DNA of 64,000 nt from Sutcliffiella horikoshii (GCF_008180725.1 NZ_VTEV01000007.1:124001-188000), one strand, 5' to 3'; shown: positions 17,308 to 27,600, counted from the first letter of the stretch. The notes: generated by a model not told the origin, from the letters alone. A program made the numbers and translations.

Positions 17308-19902
17308 ATGAGCCTTAATCAAATGACCACCAAGCTCCAGGAGGCCATTGTAATGGCCAAGAGTCTTGCAGAAAAGATGAATCATCAGCAAATTGAACAT
17401 GAGCATCTTCTTCTTGCATTGCTTCAACAATATGAGGGGCTTACAGAAAGAGCCCTGCTAAAGCTGAAAGTAGACACTCAATCGCTCCAAACAAACCTTA
17501 ATGACCTGCTTAAATCAAAACCTGAAGTAAGTGGTTCAACAAGCGACGCCTATATAAGCAATCAACTGAACCAAACATTCAAAAAAGCCGATGAATGGAA
17601 AACAGAATGGGAAGATGATTATCTTTCCATCGAACATATTCTTCTTGCTCTATTTCATCGGAACAGCACAACCCATCCATTGAAAATGTTAAGCAATACC
17701 TACAATCTCGATGAAGCACGCTTAGAACAAGCCATTCAAGAAATAAGGGGGAACCAACGAGTAACATCAAAAGAGCCAGAATCTACATATGAAGCGCTGA
17801 GAAAATACGGAAGAGATTTAATCGAAGAGGTAAAAAGCGGAAAGCTAGACCCTGTTATTGGCAGGGACCAGGAAATTCGGAGAGTTATCAGAATCCTCTC
17901 AAGAAAAACAAAAAATAACCCAGTCCTTATTGGAGAGCCTGGGGTAGGAAAAACCGCAATAGTCGAAGGTTTGGCTCAGCGTATCGTAAGAAAGGACGTT
18001 CCAGATGGCTTGAAGGATAAAACTATATTCTCCTTGGACCTTAGCTCGCTCGTAGCGGGTGCTAAATACAGAGGCGAATTTGAAGAGAGGTTGAAAGCTG
18101 TTCTTCAGGAGATTAAAAAGAGCGACGGACAGATTCTGCTTTTCATCGATGAACTGCATACGATAGTCGGAGCCGGTAAAACGGAAGGTTCTATGGATGC
18201 GGGAAATATGCTCAAACCGATGCTCGCAAGGGGTGAATTGCACTGTATAGGTGCAACCACATTAAATGAACATAGACAATATATTGAAAAAGACCCGGCA
18301 TTAGAACGTCGCTTTCAACAGGTGCTTGTCCAAGAACCAACAGTCGAGGACACTATTTCCATCTTACGTGGACTCAAGGAACGTTTTGAAATCCATCATG
18401 GTGTTAACATACACGACCGGGCTATTGTTTCTGCGGCAGTTTTATCCAATCGATATATTTCTGAACGCTTTTTACCAGACAAGGCAATAGACCTTGTGGA
18501 TGAAGCATGTGCCATGATCCGGACAGAAATAGATTCGATGCCATCTGAACTTGATGAAGTGACGAGAAGGGTCATGCAACTTGAAATCGAAGAGGCAGCA
18601 CTAAAGAAAGAAAAGGATCAGGCAAGCATGGAGAGGCTCACCCAACTTCAACAGGAACTAGCCAACTTAAAAGAGAAGGCTTCTGCTATGAAAGCCCAAT
18701 GGCAGCTGGAAAAGGATGATATTCAATTAGTAAGAGTCAAACGGGAAGAATTGGAAAAGTTAAAACGTGATTTGGAAACGGCAGAAAATAATTATGATTT
18801 GAACAAGGCTGCAGAACTTAGACACGGAAAGATACCTAGCTTAGAAAAAGAACTTATGCAACTTGAAGAGAAAGCCAGACAGAAGAAAGAATCGAACCAA
18901 CTTTTAAGAGAAGAAGTAACAGAAGAAGAGATAGCTGGCATTGTGGCAAAATGGACAGGCATTCCTGTAACGAAGCTTGTGGAAGGAGAAAGAGAGAAGC
19001 TATTAAAATTGGAGGAAATCCTACATGAACGGGTTGTAGGTCAGGAAGAAGCGGTTCAACTTGTGTCTGAGGCTGTGATTCGTGCAAGAGCTGGAATCAA
19101 GGATCCAAATCGTCCAATCGGCTCATTTATTTTTCTTGGCCCTACAGGGGTTGGGAAGACGGAACTTGCCAAAGCTCTTGCGCAATCGCTATTTGATAGT
19201 GAGGAACAGATTATTCGCATTGATATGTCTGAGTATATGGAAAAACATGCGGTGTCAAGGTTGATCGGCGCACCTCCAGGATATGTTGGCTATGAAGAAG
19301 GAGGGCAATTGACCGAAGCAGTCAGAAGGAAACCTTATTCTGTCATACTCTTGGATGAAGTAGAGAAAGCTCACCCTGAAGTTTTCAATATCTTATTGCA
19401 AATGCTCGATGACGGAAGGATTACAGACTCACAAGGTAAAACCGTCGATTTTAAGAATACGGTTATTATCATGACCTCCAATATCGGCTCTCCTATTTTA
19501 TTGGAACATGCAGGGGATGAGCTAACAGAGGATACGAAGGAAAAAGTTATTCAGCAATTAAGAAGCCATTTCAGACCGGAATTGTTAAATCGGATAGATG
19601 ATACCGTCATCTTTTCTCCATTGTCCAAAAATGAAATTGGATTAATTGTAGAAAAGTTAATAAAGGATTTACAAAAGCGTCTGGAGGATAAACATTTGAC
19701 ATTAACCCTTTCAGATGAGGCGAAACGCTTTATTGCCGACAGTGCCTATGATCCCGTTTTTGGTGCACGACCGTTAAAAAGGTTTATCCAAAAACACATC
19801 GAAACCCTTATTGCAAAAGAGATAATTAAAGGAAGTATCCAAGATTTTCAAGAAATTATTATTGATGTAGAAGAAGGAAAACTCATCATCCGTGACAAAT
19901 AA
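17308..19902 (+). CDS. clpB: Disaggregase chaperone ClpB
   Basis: An 864-aa AAA+ protein that rescues aggregated proteins with the DnaK system. The N domain carries Clp repeats (to about 145). The first ATPase module has Walker A GEPGVGKT near 200, the middle coiled-coil domain spans about 400-525, and the second module has GPTGVGKT near 605. The middle domain and lack of an IGF loop distinguish ClpB from ClpC/ClpE. ATG 17308 is chosen with AAAGG upstream; an in-frame ATG at 17284 lies before this site. I see no CtsR heptad repeat or CIRCE element upstream. B. subtilis 168 lacks clpB, though many Bacillaceae have it. Confidence 0.93.
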   Translation: MSLNQMTTKLQEAIVMAKSLAEKMNHQQIEHEHLLLALLQQYEGLTERALLKLKVDTQSLQTNLNDLLKSKPEVSGSTSDAYISNQLNQTFKKADEWKTEWEDDYLSIEHILLALFHRNSTTHPLKMLSNTYNLDEARLEQAIQEIRGNQRVTSKEPESTYEALRKYGRDLIEEVKSGKLDPVIGRDQEIRRVIRILSRKTKNNPVLIGEPGVGKTAIVEGLAQRIVRKDVPDGLKDKTIFSLDLSSLVAGAKYRGEFEERLKAVLQEIKKSDGQILLFIDELHTIVGAGKTEGSMDAGNMLKPMLARGELHCIGATTLNEHRQYIEKDPALERRFQQVLVQEPTVEDTISILRGLKERFEIHHGVNIHDRAIVSAAVLSNRYISERFLPDKAIDLVDEACAMIRTEIDSMPSELDEVTRRVMQLEIEEAALKKEKDQASMERLTQLQQELANLKEKASAMKAQWQLEKDDIQLVRVKREELEKLKRDLETAENNYDLNKAAELRHGKIPSLEKELMQLEEKARQKKESNQLLREEVTEEEIAGIVAKWTGIPVTKLVEGEREKLLKLEEILHERVVGQEEAVQLVSEAVIRARAGIKDPNRPIGSFIFLGPTGVGKTELAKALAQSLFDSEEQIIRIDMSEYMEKHAVSRLIGAPPGYVGYEEGGQLTEAVRRKPYSVILLDEVEKAHPEVFNILLQMLDDGRITDSQGKTVDFKNTVIIMTSNIGSPILLEHAGDELTEDTKEKVIQQLRSHFRPELLNRIDDTVIFSPLSKNEIGLIVEKLIKDLQKRLEDKHLTLTLSDEAKRFIADSAYDPVFGARPLKRFIQKHIETLIAKEIIKGSIQDFQEIIIDVEEGKLIIRDK

Positions 19903-19939
19903 TATTAATTAGATAAGTTTAGTGATCTGAGGTTTTCGA

Positions 19940-20066
19940 GCAGTTTATTAGAGCAAATAGCGAAGACTTAAGCGAGGGAGTAGCGACAATGTTGAGACCT
20001 TGTAGGGAACCGACGAGGCTCAAGGTCGCCCCGCGGAAAGCGAAGCCGTTTGCGGAAATTAACTGC
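19940..20066 (+). repeat. Interspersed palindromic element, copy b
   Basis: Ends GCAGTT and AACTGC are complementary. The interior contains GTTGAGACC, GAGGCTCAAGGTCGCCCCGC and GGAAAGCGAAGCC, as in other copies. Confidence 0.85.
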
Positions 20067-20083
20067 GATACTTTTAGCCAACA

Positions 20084-20120
20084 AAAAAAGAACTTGTCTC
20101 TGGGAGCAAGTTCTTTTTTT
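20084..20120. terminator. Bidirectional terminator clpB/yjzD
   Basis: AAAAAGAACTTG pairs with CAAGTTCTTTTT around a 10-nt loop; strong A and T runs on both sides. Confidence 0.85.
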
Positions 20121-20126
20121 ACAAAA

Positions 20127-20309
20127 TTAGTGCTTTTCTGCTGGTTCGTTTGGTAACGCTTCACCGATTAGCATAACTAATACAGAGAAAACGATTGCAA
20201 TGATTGAAGCTAATACGTAGTTATATGTATCACCCTGCATGTTAGCTACAACATAAGAAACCATGTTTATAAGAAGAAGTGACCAGAAAATAGTCCAAAA
20301 TGCGCGCAT
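20127..20309 (-). CDS. yjzD: YjzD, small DUF2929 membrane protein (60 aa)
   Basis: Two hydrophobic helices (about 5-22 and 30-50) in a 60-aa protein beginning MRAFWTIFWSLLLINMVSYV, the DUF2929 pattern. GGAGGGGGAG precedes the ATG at 20309. Function unknown. It is convergent with clpB. Confidence 0.88.
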   Translation of the reverse strand: MRAFWTIFWSLLLINMVSYVVANMQGDTYNYVLASIIAIVFSVLVMLIGEALPNEPAEKH

Positions 20310-20423
20310 TGTGACTCCCCCTCCATTCATTATTTCAAAAGCTCATTCAGAGGATATTTTACCACAAACACGACATATAATAAATGTAAATATGTTTAAC
20401 TTAGTCGAAAAAGGGGTTGTTAA

Positions 20424-20561
20424 ATGGTGAATAGTCATGAAAAATTAATTGAATTGAAATTGTTATTAGATCAAGAGGGAAGTAATTTGACAGAGCTTGG
20501 TCAACGAACTTTGGAGAGTTTGAAAGAAGAGCTTCAATATGATGAAGTGGGAAGGGAGTAG
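20424..20561 (+). CDS. Small hypothetical protein (45 aa) before yjaU
   Basis: Begins MVNSHEKLIELKLLLDQEG and ends YDEVGRE, predicted to be helical and acidic. AAGGGG lies eight bases upstream of the ATG. A weak hairpin with a T-rich tail overlaps the stop. It is not recognised, but the ribosome-binding site and composition support a real gene. Confidence 0.6.
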   Translation: MVNSHEKLIELKLLLDQEGSNLTELGQRTLESLKEELQYDEVGRE

Positions 20562-20592
20562 GTTTTAACGCCTTCCTTTTTCTTATTTTATA
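20550..20592 (+). terminator. Weak terminator after the 45-aa gene
   Basis: GGAAGG and CCTTCC form a 6-bp stem with a long loop, followed by TTTTTCTT. The stem overlaps the stop codon. Confidence 0.45.
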
Positions 20593-20704
20593 AGTATTTT
20601 TGTGATGAATTATATGGAAAAGTGGCCTTTTGACTCTGTCATTACAGAACTTTTCTACATAGCATACGATATATGAGTTTGTGAAATGGGGGGAGATGAG
20701 TCAG

Positions 20705-21445
20705 ATGAGCTTAAATCAACGCTTTTTTCAAATGGGCGGTCAATGGAATGCTGTACATGTGCCTGAAAAACCGAATGGTTTCGGCTGTCTAATCATTGGA
20801 GATACCAACCATTTCGTCGACGAACATAATAGCCTGTGGTTACAGCATATCGGGCGAAATAAAATTGTTGAAGAAATATTGAAATGTGGATATACATTGT
20901 TTTATTCCAACCTTTATGGGGCTCACTGGGGCAGCGCCCAATCTGTTCTAATGGCAAAACAACTTTATCATATCATCATGAAACAGGAAATCTTGAATGA
21001 TAAAATTCATATCATAGCAGAAGGGATGGGTGCATTGACAGCCATGCAATTAATGGAAGAGTTAAAAGAAAAGATTCGTTCTGTTGCATTCATTAATCCT
21101 TGCATGGACATAAAAGCACAACTTGCACAAGAAAAGGACCGAAAGTTCTTTTATAAAAAAGTGAAAAATGAAATTGCTAAAGCATATAAAGTACCGGTTA
21201 AGGAACTAGAAGAATATCAGGACCTTCCAGACCTCTGTCAGTTTCAACAGTGTTTAATTCCAGTGAAGATATGGCAGACCACTACCAATTTTACGTTTGA
21301 TCCAAATCTTCATTGTAAGAGATATGAGGAATTGCGGTCAAAGAATCAATCACCGGTCACAGTCACCTATCACCTGGTGGAAAAACGCTATTCATACGGT
21401 CCATCCATATGCCAGTTCTTTAAAAAATATGAACAAGAATTATAA
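20705..21445 (+). CDS. yjaU: YjaU-like protein, alpha/beta-hydrolase-related
   Basis: A 246-aa protein with weak alpha/beta-hydrolase features: AEGMGALTAMQLMEEL resembles a nucleophile elbow, but Ser is replaced by Met, so catalysis is doubtful. GGGGGGAG at 20688-20695 supports the ATG at 20705 over the GTG at 20681. It is placed as in B. subtilis (yjaU-yjaV-med-comZ). Function unknown. Confidence 0.75.
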   Translation: MSLNQRFFQMGGQWNAVHVPEKPNGFGCLIIGDTNHFVDEHNSLWLQHIGRNKIVEEILKCGYTLFYSNLYGAHWGSAQSVLMAKQLYHIIMKQEILNDKIHIIAEGMGALTAMQLMEELKEKIRSVAFINPCMDIKAQLAQEKDRKFFYKKVKNEIAKAYKVPVKELEEYQDLPDLCQFQQCLIPVKIWQTTTNFTFDPNLHCKRYEELRSKNQSPVTVTYHLVEKRYSYGPSICQFFKKYEQEL

Positions 21446-21537
21446 AAAGTCCCTTTCCTCACTCTTGGAATTGGGACTATAATTTTGTTTTTATGCATAT
21501 GGATACAGTATCAATAAAGATGGGTGGTATATAAAAA

Positions 21538-22308
21538 ATGATGAAAAATGCAGTGGTCATTGGAGCCACCACACAAGTTGGTTTCGCACTTTGTCAAAAC
21601 CTGATTAATAAAGAAGTAGAAGTGACGGGGCTGTTATGGTCAGAGAAACTGGATGAGAAATCAGAAGAAATGCTAATGGAAATTGGACGAAACGCTTTCT
21701 TTCGTTTTCAATCCAAACGTTCTTTTCCAGAAAGCATAGATGCTGTATTTTATTGTTTAGACGAAGTAGATAAAGTGGAAGATAAAGAACAAGTTTTCTA
21801 TGGTAAATTAGCAGAAAATGCGAATAAGCTTGTATTTATCTCTTCCTATCGCAGGATGTCATGGAATGGTGAATATAGAGAACAAATAATGAAAAAGTTA
21901 TCAGCCAGCTCCAATTCATTGTGTTACGTGATATATTTGCCAATGGTGTATGGCCCATGGCAGCAAGAAGAGGAACCGGTTCATAAAAGGTTATTAGAGA
22001 AAATAGAACAAAAAGAATCGGAACCGATAGCAATCAAAGAAAATGATGTTTTGTTTGTGGATGATGTCGCAGAAGCAATCTATACTTTCCTACACCGCCA
22101 TGAAGAAGTGACCGAGGTTCTTTTCCAGAATGATAATCCAAAAGCAATGGAAGAATTAATAAAAGAGTTAAACTTAACCTTCCTAACTTCCCTTGAACCG
22201 GAAGAAACAAAAAAGCTGAAAAAATACAAAGTGACACAGAGCCGTACAATAAAAGAAGGTCTTCAAGCACAAAAAGATCAGATGTATAATAAGTTGAAGA
22301 TAGACTAG
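21538..22308 (+). CDS. yjaV: NAD-dependent epimerase-like Rossmann protein YjaV
   Basis: A 256-aa protein with an N-terminal nucleotide-binding segment (AVVIGATTQVGFALCQNLI) and VYGPWQQEEEP, typical of extended SDR epimerases. The YxxxK pair is not clear, so it may bind nucleotide without catalysis. RBS GGGTGG is upstream. Position and length match yjaV. Confidence 0.78.
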   Translation: MMKNAVVIGATTQVGFALCQNLINKEVEVTGLLWSEKLDEKSEEMLMEIGRNAFFRFQSKRSFPESIDAVFYCLDEVDKVEDKEQVFYGKLAENANKLVFISSYRRMSWNGEYREQIMKKLSASSNSLCYVIYLPMVYGPWQQEEEPVHKRLLEKIEQKESEPIAIKENDVLFVDDVAEAIYTFLHRHEEVTEVLFQNDNPKAMEELIKELNLTFLTSLEPEETKKLKKYKVTQSRTIKEGLQAQKDQMYNKLKID

Positions 22309-22449
22309 TAAAGAGCTGCCCCTCTATTCCAAGCATTTTAACAGAATATTAACTTTTCCTTTATCGACAAAGCATGTACAATATAAAAGGAAGACCAAGA
22401 AACAGAAACAGAGGGGCAATCCTTTAAGGCACTAGGGGGTGGTACTTAC

Positions 22450-23403
22450 ATGAAAAAATCATTAATGGTAGTCATACTATTCATTCTTTTATTAACTGCA
22501 TGTGGACAAACTACTCCTGAAAGTGGAGATCAGAAAGTTGGCTTGTTGGTCCCTGATACGATAAGTGATCAAGTATGGGGAACAAAAGGCTATAAAGGGC
22601 TTTTGCGGATTCAATCGGAATATGACCTAGATGTTTATTATAAAGAAGGCATACATACTGATATAGCTATTAAAGAAGCGGTAAAAGAGTTTCATAAAGA
22701 TGGTGTTACCTTGGTATTTGGGCATGGCAGTGAATATGCACAAACATTTGATGCTATTTCTTCTGATTATCCAGAAATACATTTTGTATGTTTCAATTCC
22801 CAAGTCCAAAGTGACAATGTCACTAGCTTAAATTTTGAAGCAAATGCAATGGGCTTTTTTGGTGGTATGGTTGCCGGTCATATGACGGAAACTAATACGA
22901 TTGGGATTATTGCGGCATTTGAATGGCAACCTGAAGTAGATGGTTTCTTTGAAGGCGTTTTACATGAAAACCCTGATGCTAGGGTTTTGATAAAGTACAC
23001 GCAAGACTGGAATGATCCCGATAAAGCATTGGAGATGCTTGATAACATGATCGAGCAAAAGGTGGATGTTGTGTATCCTGCGGGTGATGGATTTAACGTG
23101 CCTGTCATCAATAGTCTTAAGGAACAGGGGCTATATGCGGTAGGTTTCGTATCAGATCAATCAGACTTAGGGGAGAATACCGTTCTGACCAGTACCATTC
23201 AGCATGTCCCTGCCTTGTATGAATTGGTGGCAAGCCGTTTCTTTGCAGGTGAATTAGAGTCTGGCAACCTATCCTTTGACTTTAAAGATGATGTTATTTC
23301 CCTTGGGACATTCAGTCCACTAGTTAGCAAGGAATACCAGGCTAATATTAATCAACAAATAGAGGATTATAAAACTTCCGGCTTATTGCCAAACGAAAAA
23401 TAG
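22450..23403 (+). CDS. med: Med, BMP-family lipoprotein, positive regulator of competence
   Basis: A 317-aa basic-membrane-protein-family lipoprotein, the same length as B. subtilis Med. The signal peptide ends LLTAC with the lipidated Cys at 18. Conserved blocks include GLLVPDTISDQVWGTKGYKG and GYAVGFVSDQSDL-like ligand-site sequence. In B. subtilis Med promotes comK expression. AGGGGGTGG precedes the ATG and comZ follows after 15 nt. Confidence 0.9.
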   Translation: MKKSLMVVILFILLLTACGQTTPESGDQKVGLLVPDTISDQVWGTKGYKGLLRIQSEYDLDVYYKEGIHTDIAIKEAVKEFHKDGVTLVFGHGSEYAQTFDAISSDYPEIHFVCFNSQVQSDNVTSLNFEANAMGFFGGMVAGHMTETNTIGIIAAFEWQPEVDGFFEGVLHENPDARVLIKYTQDWNDPDKALEMLDNMIEQKVDVVYPAGDGFNVPVINSLKEQGLYAVGFVSDQSDLGENTVLTSTIQHVPALYELVASRFFAGELESGNLSFDFKDDVISLGTFSPLVSKEYQANINQQIEDYKTSGLLPNEK

Positions 23404-23418
23404 AAAGTAGGTACAAAA

Positions 23419-23607
23419 ATGGAACAAGATAGAACGATGCAATATATGGCCATTGCCATGAAATATTTACCAGAAGCGAAACAAATGCTTGACGAAACAG
23501 GATTGGAGTTAGAGCCTCAACATATCCAACCACTTGTGTCTTTACTGACAAAAGTGATGGATGAAGCATACGAGCTTGGAAAACAAAATGCGTTAGATGT
23601 AGAATAA
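23419..23607 (+). CDS. comZ: ComZ, competence regulator (62 aa)
   Basis: Small helical protein containing IAMKYLPEAKQMLDETGLEL and VMDEAYELGKQNA. In B. subtilis ComZ represses comG operon expression. Co-transcribed with med, ended by a strong terminator. Confidence 0.9.
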   Translation: MEQDRTMQYMAIAMKYLPEAKQMLDETGLELEPQHIQPLVSLLTKVMDEAYELGKQNALDVE

Positions 23608-23608
23608 G

Positions 23609-23648
23609 AAAAAGGACTATCCAGAGATATTGCTGGATAGTCCTTTTT
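23609..23648. terminator. Bidirectional terminator comZ/yjzB
   Basis: AAAGGACTATCCAG pairs with CTGGATAGTCCTTT; A and T runs flank it. Confidence 0.9.
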
Positions 23649-23655
23649 TGGCTAA

Positions 23656-23898
23656 CTATTTCTTGAAGTATTTTAAAATTGGAGAAAACTCCTTTATCAT
23701 CGGCTTCAGTTTATTGACGGATTCCATAATAGAGTCAACCTGCTCGATAAGTGCATAATAATCTTCCCCAACCTTTTTATCAGAAGTAGTAACGGTATTA
23801 TCTTCCGTGTTTTGACTTCTAGGAGGACCACCAAACATCATTCTCGTAAAAGGATCTACATCCATTTCGGTTTCCACCTTCTTCTGTTCATCACTCAT
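23656..23898 (-). CDS. yjzB: YjzB-like small protein (80 aa)
   Basis: Acidic protein starting MSDEQKKVETEMDVDPF with RMMFGGPPRS near 20-30 and a helical C terminus. AGGTGA is six bases before the ATG at 23898, which is preferred over an upstream GTG. Position and length match yjzB; function unknown. Confidence 0.75.
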   Translation of the reverse strand: MSDEQKKVETEMDVDPFTRMMFGGPPRSQNTEDNTVTTSDKKVGEDYYALIEQVDSIMESVNKLKPMIKEFSPILKYFKK

Positions 23899-24018
23899 GA
23901 TTTTCACCTCACCTAATCAGCATTTATCCCCCTCTGAAACTATAGTATGCCGTCTACTTTAATTGGGATAGGCATTTGTCCAAAAGCTTTAAACAGGATG
24001 AAAATGGGCATTTATATG

Positions 24019-24047
24019 TTGTCAATCACGATATAATGAGTTAAAAT
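24019..24047 (+). promoter_or_regulatory. Promoter of fabHA-fabF
   Basis: TTGTCA at 24019-24024 and TAAAAT at 24042-24047 with a 17-bp spacer. The FapR-like box overlaps its -10 region. Confidence 0.55.
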
Positions 24048-24064
24048 TAGTACCAAGTCATAAT
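24046..24064 (+). promoter_or_regulatory. FapR operator-like box upstream of fabHA
   Basis: ATTAGTACCAAGTCATAAT closely matches the FapR consensus ATTAGTACCTRGTMCTAAT known from B. subtilis. FapR is released by malonyl-CoA, so fabHA-fabF would be induced when malonyl-CoA accumulates. Confidence 0.75.
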
Positions 24065-24087
24065 AATTGATATTAAAAAAGTCTCTA

Positions 24088-24191
24088 GCTGTTGTTGGAG
24101 CAAAAGGCGAAGACTTCCGGGGGAGATAGCGCTAGGTGAACACAAGGCATAGCTGAAGCAGGCTCAAGTTCGCCCCGCGCAGAGCAACAGC
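24088..24191 (+). repeat. Interspersed palindromic element, copy c, in the fabHA leader
   Basis: Ends GCTGTT and AACAGC are complementary; interior includes TTGGAGC, GGCGAAGACTTCCGGGGGAG and TCAAGTTCGCCCCGCG. It lies between the FapR box and the fabHA start, so it is transcribed as part of the 5' leader. Confidence 0.85.
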
Positions 24192-24247
24192 GATATTGAA
24201 AGAACCGTATTTTTAAAAGTCCAATAAGAGAGTTAGGTGTTATATCG

Positions 24248-25180
24248 GTGAATGCAGGGATACTAGGAATCGGAAGATATGTACCTGAAAAAATATTAAC
24301 CAATGCAGAATTGGAGCAAATGGTTGACACAACAGATGAATGGATAAAAACAAGAACAGGCATAGAAGAACGAAGAATTGCATCAGACGACGTAGATACA
24401 TCACATATGGCATATTTCGCAGCAGAAAAAGCTTTAAAGGATGCAGGAATTACCGCAGAAGAGCTGGATATGATCATCGTTGCTACCGTAACGCCTGATA
24501 ATCCATTTCCGAGTGTTGCTTGCATGATTCAAGAGCGTCTTGGTGCCAAAAAGGCATGCGCATTCGATATGAGTGCAGCATGTGCTGGATTTATGTATGG
24601 AATCATCACAGCAAAACAATTTGTTGAAGCAGGAACATATAAGCATGTTCTAGTAGTAGGTGTAGAGAAACTGTCCAAGATTGTGGACTGGGAAGACCGC
24701 AACACAGCAGTCCTTTTTGGTGACGGAGCTGGTGCTACTATAATTGGTCCGGTTTCAGAAGGTAGAGGTATTCTATCCTTCGAACTTGGAGCAGACGGCA
24801 CAGGAGCGAAACATCTATATCAGGATGAAACGATTATAATGAATGGCCGCGAAGTATTTAAATTTGCGGTTCGCCAAATGGGTGAATCAGCTGTGAATGT
24901 ATTAGAAAAAGCTGGCTTATCAAAAGAGGATGTAGATTTCCTTATTCCTCATCAGGCCAACATTCGAATTATGGAAGCGGCAAGGGAAAGGCTGGGCCTT
25001 CCTCTAGAAAAGATGTCGATGACCGTTCAGAAATACGGAAACACATCGGCTGCATCTATTCCAATTTCTATAGTCGAGGAAATAGAAAACGGAAATATAC
25101 ATGACGATGATTTAGTAGTTATGGTAGGATTTGGTGGAGGATTAACGTGGGGAGCAATCGCCATTAGATGGGGAAGATAA
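24248..25180 (+). CDS. fabHA: 3-oxoacyl-ACP synthase III
   Basis: Condenses an acyl-CoA primer with malonyl-ACP to begin fatty acid synthesis. 310 aa; catalytic Cys112 in SAACAGF, His in PHQANIRIM near 238 and Asn in YGNTSAAS near 268. The start is a GTG with AGGTG upstream. It is followed by fabF after 42 nt, with no terminator. The long leader (about 180 nt) contains an interspersed repeat element. Confidence 0.95.
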   Translation: MNAGILGIGRYVPEKILTNAELEQMVDTTDEWIKTRTGIEERRIASDDVDTSHMAYFAAEKALKDAGITAEELDMIIVATVTPDNPFPSVACMIQERLGAKKACAFDMSAACAGFMYGIITAKQFVEAGTYKHVLVVGVEKLSKIVDWEDRNTAVLFGDGAGATIIGPVSEGRGILSFELGADGTGAKHLYQDETIIMNGREVFKFAVRQMGESAVNVLEKAGLSKEDVDFLIPHQANIRIMEAARERLGLPLEKMSMTVQKYGNTSAASIPISIVEEIENGNIHDDDLVVMVGFGGGLTWGAIAIRWGR

Positions 25181-25222
25181 TAAATATTAATCGGATACAA
25201 CGGTGGAAGGAGCAAGAAAATC

Positions 25223-26467
25223 ATGCAAATGCCTAAAAAAAGAGTAGTAGTAACTGGTCTTGGAGCGGTGACTCCGATAGGTTTAAATGTAAATGAGGCG
25301 TGGGAAAATGCTATTAACGGAGTTTCTGGTGTAGGCCCGCTAACTAGAGTGGACAGTGAAAAATTCCCGGCAAAAGTCGCTGCAGAAATCACAAATTTCA
25401 ATGCAGAAGATTTTATGGATAAAAAAGAAGCGAGAAGAATGGATCGATTCACTCAATACGCAATCGCAGCTTCTTTTATGGCTGTTAAAGATGCTAATCT
25501 AGACATTACAGATGAAATAGCTCCTAGAGTTGGTGTTTGGGTAGGTTCCGGAATTGGCGGAATGGAAACCTTTGAACAACAATACAAAACCTTCCTGGAA
25601 AAAGGTGCGCGTCGTGTAAGCCCGTTTTTTGTACCAATGATGATTCCTGATATGGCCACAGGTCAAATCAGTATCGCACTTGGAGCAAAAGGTGTGAACT
25701 CTTGTACAGTAACTGCTTGTGCAACAGGTACAAACTCCATTGGAGATGCATTTAAAGTTATCCAGCGAGGTGATGCCGATGTCATGATTTCCGGGGGAAC
25801 GGAAGCTCCATTAACAGAGATGTCCTTTGCAGGCTTCAGTTCAGCAAAAGCTTTATCCATGAATCCTGATCCTAAGACGGCAAGTCGACCATTTGATGCA
25901 AATCGCGACGGTTTTGTGATGGGTGAAGGCGCTGGTATTGTCGTGTTGGAAGAGCTTGAACATGCCTTGGCACGCGGTGCTCGCATTTATGCTGAAATCG
26001 TTGGATATGGCGCGACTGGCGATGCCCATCATATTACAGCACCGGCTCCAGGCGGAGAAGGCGGAGTACGTGCGATGAAAATGGCAATTGAAGATGCCGG
26101 CTTGCAACCCGGGGATATTGATTATATTAATGCGCATGGAACAAGCACAGAATATAATGACAAGTTTGAAACACTGGCTATTAAAGAAGTACTTGGTGGA
26201 CATGCAAAAGATGTAGCAATTAGCTCTACAAAGTCTATGACAGGCCACTTGCTAGGAGCAGCCGGTGGTGTAGAAGCGATTTTTACTATAAAGGCCATCG
26301 AAAACGCCATTATTCCACCAACCATTAATTTAGAAACACCTGATCCTGAATGTGACCTTGATTATGTACCAAACGAAGCGAGGCATAAAGAAGTCAAAGC
26401 TGCAATGAGCAACTCTCTTGGTTTCGGCGGTCACAACGCAACGATTGTGTTTAAAAAATACGAATAA
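25223..26467 (+). CDS. fabF: 3-oxoacyl-ACP synthase II
   Basis: Elongating condensing enzyme of type II fatty acid synthesis, 414 aa. Catalytic Cys166 in TACATGT, His near 305 in [11 protein letters not shown] and His near 341 in [20 protein letters not shown] precedes the ATG. Operon with fabHA, presumably under FapR. Confidence 0.96.
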   Translation: MQMPKKRVVVTGLGAVTPIGLNVNEAWENAINGVSGVGPLTRVDSEKFPAKVAAEITNFNAEDFMDKKEARRMDRFTQYAIAASFMAVKDANLDITDEIAPRVGVWVGSGIGGMETFEQQYKTFLEKGARRVSPFFVPMMIPDMATGQISIALGAKGVNSCTVTACATGTNSIGDAFKVIQRGDADVMISGGTEAPLTEMSFAGFSSAKALSMNPDPKTASRPFDANRDGFVMGEGAGIVVLEELEHALARGARIYAEIVGYGATGDAHHITAPAPGGEGGVRAMKMAIEDAGLQPGDIDYINAHGTSTEYNDKFETLAIKEVLGGHAKDVAISSTKSMTGHLLGAAGGVEAIFTIKAIENAIIPPTINLETPDPECDLDYVPNEARHKEVKAAMSNSLGFGGHNATIVFKKYE

Positions 26468-26480
26468 GCGAATTTAGTTA

Positions 26481-26520
26481 AAGGCAGTAGAAAGTTATTT
26501 AAACTTTCTGCTGCTTTTTT
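26481..26520 (+). terminator. Terminator after fabF
   Basis: AAGGCAGTAGAAAGTT pairs with AACTTTCTGCTGCTTT, followed by a T run. Confidence 0.85.
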
Positions 26521-26545
26521 AGTGTGTTTTTAAGATGTTTGGGTC

Positions 26546-26694
26546 ATGAAGACATTCTTGAGCTCGAAAAGTGGTTGGGAATGTCTTCATAAGGTGTATG
26601 AAGACCATTTGAAGCTAAAAACAGAGAAGTAAATGTCTTCATCCAAACTATGAAGACATTTTGGAGCAATAAAACTGCATGAATGTGTCTTCAT
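26546..26694. repeat. 52-bp-period array A3 with inverted ATGAAGACAT arms, three copies
   Basis: ATGAAGAC begins at 26546, 26598 and 26650; its reverse complement GTCTTCAT recurs with starts of the 10-mer ATGTCTTCAT at 26581, 26633 and (one mismatch) 26685. Both series step by exactly 52 bp. Each left-right pair (26581/26598 and 26633/26650) forms a 9-10 bp stem with a 7-nt loop. It lies between the fabF terminator and yjaZ. Confidence 0.85.
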
Positions 26695-26776
26695 GCCTAC
26701 TCATTACTAGCACATCACCAATCTCCCGTCCCCATCATACAATGACATCAAAAAGCAAAGAAAAGGGCTGTAGAAC

Positions 26777-27559
26777 ATGAGTATTATTCATACGGATAGA
26801 TGGTTGGAAGAGGATTATCACCAGCCATTGAACATTTCCAAGAAATTGCTGAAGTACTTTGAGGACGTAACTGCAGCAGAACTTTACGATTATCTAATCA
26901 TGCATGGGATGTACCGACCTGTTAGGGATGGGAAAGGTACTGTAGAAAAATTAAAGACATTGGATTGCTGGAATATTGTCTTGGCAGAATGGAAACGCCT
27001 AAAGAAACTTTGGAACGGCCCAGACATACCGATCTTTATCTTTCCTTCAGACAAATACAACAATCAAATTAAGAGGGATTTCAAAGGAAAAGCCGGTGTG
27101 GCTTTCAAAGACAAACTTTTTTTATTTCTACCCGAGGATATTGAAATTAATGAAATGAAGGCTTTGTTGACTCACGAGTATAATCATATATGTGTACTTT
27201 CAAAAAATTATAGAAAAGATGACCAATATACCCTTCTAGATTCTGTACTAATTGAAGGACTAGCGGAAAGTGCCGTAAAAAGCCTAGTTGGAAAAGAATA
27301 TACCTCTAGCTGGACATCTTATTACACAGATAAGGAACTAGAAAACTTCTTAAATAAAATCATCATACCAAATAAAGATGTAAAAAAGAGTGATAAGGAT
27401 CATATGAAACTGCTTTATGGCAAAGGGTTTTATCCAAAAATGCTTGGTTATTGTGTTGGTTATTATCTCATTCAGAAAATATTGAAGGAGGAAAATATTA
27501 ACTACCGTTCTTTGATGACAAAGAGCCTTTCTGAGATAACAAAGCTATCAATTGGATAA
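26777..27559 (+). CDS. yjaZ: YjaZ, DUF2268 putative zinc metalloprotease
   Basis: A 260-aa soluble protein of the DUF2268 family. THEYNHICVL holds an HExxH zinc-protease motif near residue 136, and a downstream Glu in IEGLAESAVKSL is a candidate third ligand. Substrate unknown. AAAGGG precedes the ATG. Same position as in B. subtilis, between fabF and the app operon. Confidence 0.85.
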   Translation: MSIIHTDRWLEEDYHQPLNISKKLLKYFEDVTAAELYDYLIMHGMYRPVRDGKGTVEKLKTLDCWNIVLAEWKRLKKLWNGPDIPIFIFPSDKYNNQIKRDFKGKAGVAFKDKLFLFLPEDIEINEMKALLTHEYNHICVLSKNYRKDDQYTLLDSVLIEGLAESAVKSLVGKEYTSSWTSYYTDKELENFLNKIIIPNKDVKKSDKDHMKLLYGKGFYPKMLGYCVGYYLIQKILKEENINYRSLMTKSLSEITKLSIG

Positions 27560-27600
27560 TTCTTTGAGGAATAGGAGAAAAATAACAAAAAACAAAAAAT

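Noticed and set aside
17080-17430. Minus-strand ORF with SYNP repeats
   Set aside because: It overlaps the clpB start antisense and only reflects the 21-bp array.
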